A DNA stretch of 5,963 nucleotides from Candidatus Roizmanbacteria bacterium (lineage in GTDB: Bacteria > Patescibacteriota > Microgenomatia > UBA1406): positions 1-5,963 of the forward strand of contig JANLHK010000090.1 in NCBI GenBank assembly GCA_024653645.1, read 5' to 3'. Made by a program: the position numbers and the translations under genes. Shown here piece by piece: positions 4,861 to 5,963 of this stretch. The notes under the pieces are model-generated. The model had not been told where the DNA came from. It searched no databases and saw only the letters and a program-made list of their open reading frames with translations. Position 1 is the first letter of the stretch. Each line of letters starts with the position of its first letter.

Positions 4861-5283
4861 CAAAGGGACACCACAAGAGCGGATACTACTAGTAATTATA
4901 AATTTAACACACCTATGTTTGCAGAAAGCATGAAAAAGCTGGCGGGAAAGAATACCAATTTTAGAAGCGTATTACATACGGGAACGTATAGTCAGTTGGT
5001 GGCCATGAGTATACCGGTACAGGGAGATATTGGTGAGGAGATACACGATGATGTTGACCAGATATTGCTATTTTTGGAAGGGACCGGCACAGCTGTGCTG
5101 AACGGAGAAAAAAGGGATATTAAAGAAGATGATCTGGTTATCGTGCGGGCAGGAACAAAACATAACTTTATCAACACCGGTGATATAGCATGGAAGCTAC
5201 TCAGTATTTATGCCCCTTCAGAACATCCTGATGGAACGGTGCATAAAACGAAAGCCGATGCCCAAAAGGCTCATCACACGTAA
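4858..5283 (+). CDS. Cupin-domain protein
   Basis: This is a 141-residue single-domain cupin, a small metal-binding beta-barrel. After a polar N-terminus, NTNFRSVLHTGTYSQLVAMSI (32-52) begins the barrel. Motif 1 is GDIGEEIHDDVDQILLFLEGTG (56-77), with His63 and the DVDQ variant in place of the classical HxH. Motif 2 is RAGTKHNFIN (97-106) with His102; the usual Pro of PxG is Arg97. The tail SEHPDGTVHKTKADAQ is characteristic of a widespread small cupin family of unsettled function. Probable metal ligands are His63, Gln68 and His102. The start is uncertain. ATG 4858 gives the longest frame but lies in the FNR-type palindrome, while ATG 4915 (M20, MFAESMKK) would give a 122-residue form preceded by TATAAA at 4897-4902. 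It is followed after 2 nt by the membrane protein gene, so the two form an operon. Confidence 0.88.
   Translation: MQRDTTRADTTSNYKFNTPMFAESMKKLAGKNTNFRSVLHTGTYSQLVAMSIPVQGDIGEEIHDDVDQILLFLEGTGTAVLNGEKRDIKEDDLVIVRAGTKHNFINTGDIAWKLLSIYAPSEHPDGTVHKTKADAQKAHHT
4882..4902 (+). promoter_or_regulatory. Possible -10 elements for a short cupin transcript
   Basis: GATACT (4882-4887, 4/6) lies one bp beyond the ideal class II distance from the FNR-type box and would give a 21-nt leader to ATG 4915. TATAAA (4897-4902) lies 12 nt before the same ATG. Either would make M20 the true first residue. The evidence is weak. Confidence 0.25.
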
Positions 5284-5285
5284 CT

Positions 5286-5711
5286 ATGAGCGAGAAGAAA
5301 TTTTTGAGCATACTGGAAAGCCTGCAGACTCGTTCAATCATAGCGTGGTTTTTGTTTATACCCATTGCCATACTTAATGGCATTGCGCGGGAGTTTGTGT
5401 ATAAGCCCATGGTAGGTGACCTTATCGCTCATCAGATCAGTACGGCTATTGCGTGCATTGCTTTCTTTCTGCTTGCGTACTCAATGATTAAAAAACAGGC
5501 CGTAGGTGCATCAAGCCGCCGGTTAGTACTGGTGGGTGTACTGTGGGTTCTGATGACCATACTCTTTGAATTTAGTTTTGGTCATTATGTTGATGGCGTT
5601 TCATGGGAACGGTTGCTGGCAGACTATAATATTTTTCAAGGAAGAGTGTGGGGAGTGTTTTTGTTGTTGGTATTACTGACACCACTCTTAGCCAAACGTA
5701 AAGGCAAATAG
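5286..5711 (+). CDS. Four-helix integral membrane protein, function unknown
   Basis: The 141-residue protein has four predicted membrane helices at about 17-33, 47-68, 79-97 and 119-136, with short loops and a basic tail (AKRKGK). Polar residues near the membrane look conserved in style: NGIAREF (31-37), AHQIST (48-53), FEFSFGHYVDG (94-104) and LLADYNIFQGR (110-120). I recall similar small proteins in Bacteroidetes and other bacteria without a named function. The buried His/Glu/Arg residues could bind a ligand or an ion, but this is inference. ATG 5286 follows the cupin stop by 2 nt with no Shine-Dalgarno sequence, so it is probably translated by coupling. Its 3' end overlaps the convergent DipZ-like gene by 24 bp. 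Confidence 0.8.
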   Translation: MSEKKFLSILESLQTRSIIAWFLFIPIAILNGIAREFVYKPMVGDLIAHQISTAIACIAFFLLAYSMIKKQAVGASSRRLVLVGVLWVLMTILFEFSFGHYVDGVSWERLLADYNIFQGRVWGVFLLLVLLTPLLAKRKGK

Positions 5712-5963
5712 CTGTGCATTCGCATCATTAAATTCAAGCCGCAAGATATGCGTTCCTGGAGTTGGTAGCGATATAAGCTGATACAATTTATCAGTGGAAA
5801 CAATTATGGTATCCTGTTTTTTATCATCCACATATACCTCCACCTGAGTAGGTTCTCCCTTTGACCGCATTACTAAAAACACTTTTTGTGCCTCAAAATG
5901 TAAGAATAACTGTGCACCCTTACTGGCCTGTGCATACTCTTTGGTAATAGTCCAGGTTCCCTC
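5688..5963 (-). CDS. dipZ: C-terminal domain of a DipZ-like thiol-disulfide/cytochrome c biogenesis protein, 5' end missing
   Basis: The minus-strand frame stays open to the right edge, so 91 C-terminal residues of a longer gene are visible; the GTG at 5882 is an internal Val, not a start. The visible sequence begins EGTWTITKEYAQASKGAQL and continues LFLHFEAQKVFLVM, VEVYVDDKK, STDKLYQLISL, GTHILRLEF and ends AQLFAFTFG. This is the beta-sandwich domain that closes DipZ proteins, whose pattern is EGxW...EY...A.L...F.AK.VYLV...G...V..DG......V...LY.L........L......V.AY.FTFG. In full-length DipZ a CcdA-like membrane domain and a thioredoxin domain precede it and carry reducing power across the membrane; here those would lie beyond the edge. 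A thioredoxin-only relative with the same tail is an alternative. It ends within the convergent membrane-protein gene. Confidence 0.8.
   Translation of the reverse strand, partial: EGTWTITKEYAQASKGAQLFLHFEAQKVFLVMRSKGEPTQVEVYVDDKKQDTIIVSTDKLYQLISLPTPGTHILRLEFNDANAQLFAFTFG

Noticed and set aside
5688..5882. A separate 64-residue gene starting at GTG 5882
   Set aside because: The frame stays open to the edge, and the upstream residues (EGTW...EYAQ...LFLHFEAQ) match the DipZ C-terminal domain, so the GTG is internal.
1..5963. CRISPR array, transposon, phage genes, toxin-antitoxin pair, tRNA or rRNA
   Set aside because: No spaced direct repeats, terminal inverted repeats, transposase or integrase motifs, or tRNA-like cloverleaf were seen. 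The two adjacent unknowns at 843-1538 do not have toxin-antitoxin features.

Overview
The window looks like a piece of a compact bacterial chromosome, most likely from a Candidate Phyla Radiation (Patescibacteria) organism. This is an inference from protein style, and no rRNA or other marker gene is present. The supports are: a membrane-anchored alpha/beta hydrolase with a GHSNGG elbow of a type I associate with Microgenomates-like genomes; a DipZ-type protein; many small membrane or unknown proteins; almost no intergenic space; and no convincing Shine-Dalgarno sequence before any start. TGA is used as a normal stop (end of the 1299-1538 gene), which argues against lineages that recode TGA. 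Twelve coding regions cover nearly everything, and no stretch over 300 bases lacks a gene.

Layout, left to right. (1) 1-779, minus: an alpha/beta hydrolase cut by the left edge. (2) 843-1538, plus: a Gly/Ala-rich membrane protein and a small acidic helical protein 6 bp apart. (3) 1556-3776, minus: a two-helix membrane protein with a coiled-coil tail (DUF1003-like), then ogt (O6-alkylguanine-DNA alkyltransferase), rsmA (16S rRNA adenine dimethyltransferase family) and a GNAT acetyltransferase. The transcription order is GNAT, rsmA, ogt, DUF1003-like. (4) 3813-4460, plus: a CRP/FNR-family regulator. (5) 4457-4810, minus: an unrecognised 117-residue protein. (6) 4858-5711, plus: a cupin and a four-helix membrane protein 2 bp apart. 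(7) 5688 to the right edge, minus: the C-terminal domain of a DipZ-like thiol-disulfide protein.

Two things tie the window together. First, the recognition helix of the CRP/FNR protein reads ETISR, the FNR-type signature expected to read TTGAT half-sites. About 385 bp beyond its stop codon, between the divergent 4810 gene and the cupin operon, lies a perfect TTGAT-N4-ATCAA box inside an 18-bp palindrome. It sits almost exactly at the class II activator position for the leftward gene. The regulator, the unknown protein and perhaps the cupin/membrane operon are therefore a plausible small local regulon. The regulator has no cysteine, so its signal is not an FNR iron-sulfur cluster.

Second, seven genes that can start a transcript have a sigma70-like -10 hexamer ending only 5-9 nt before the start codon. 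In three of them the spacing puts the predicted +1 exactly on the first base of the start codon. With no Shine-Dalgarno sequences, this suggests leaderless mRNAs as the main initiation mode. I saw no rRNA, tRNA, CRISPR array, transposon, phage gene or strong rho-independent terminator.
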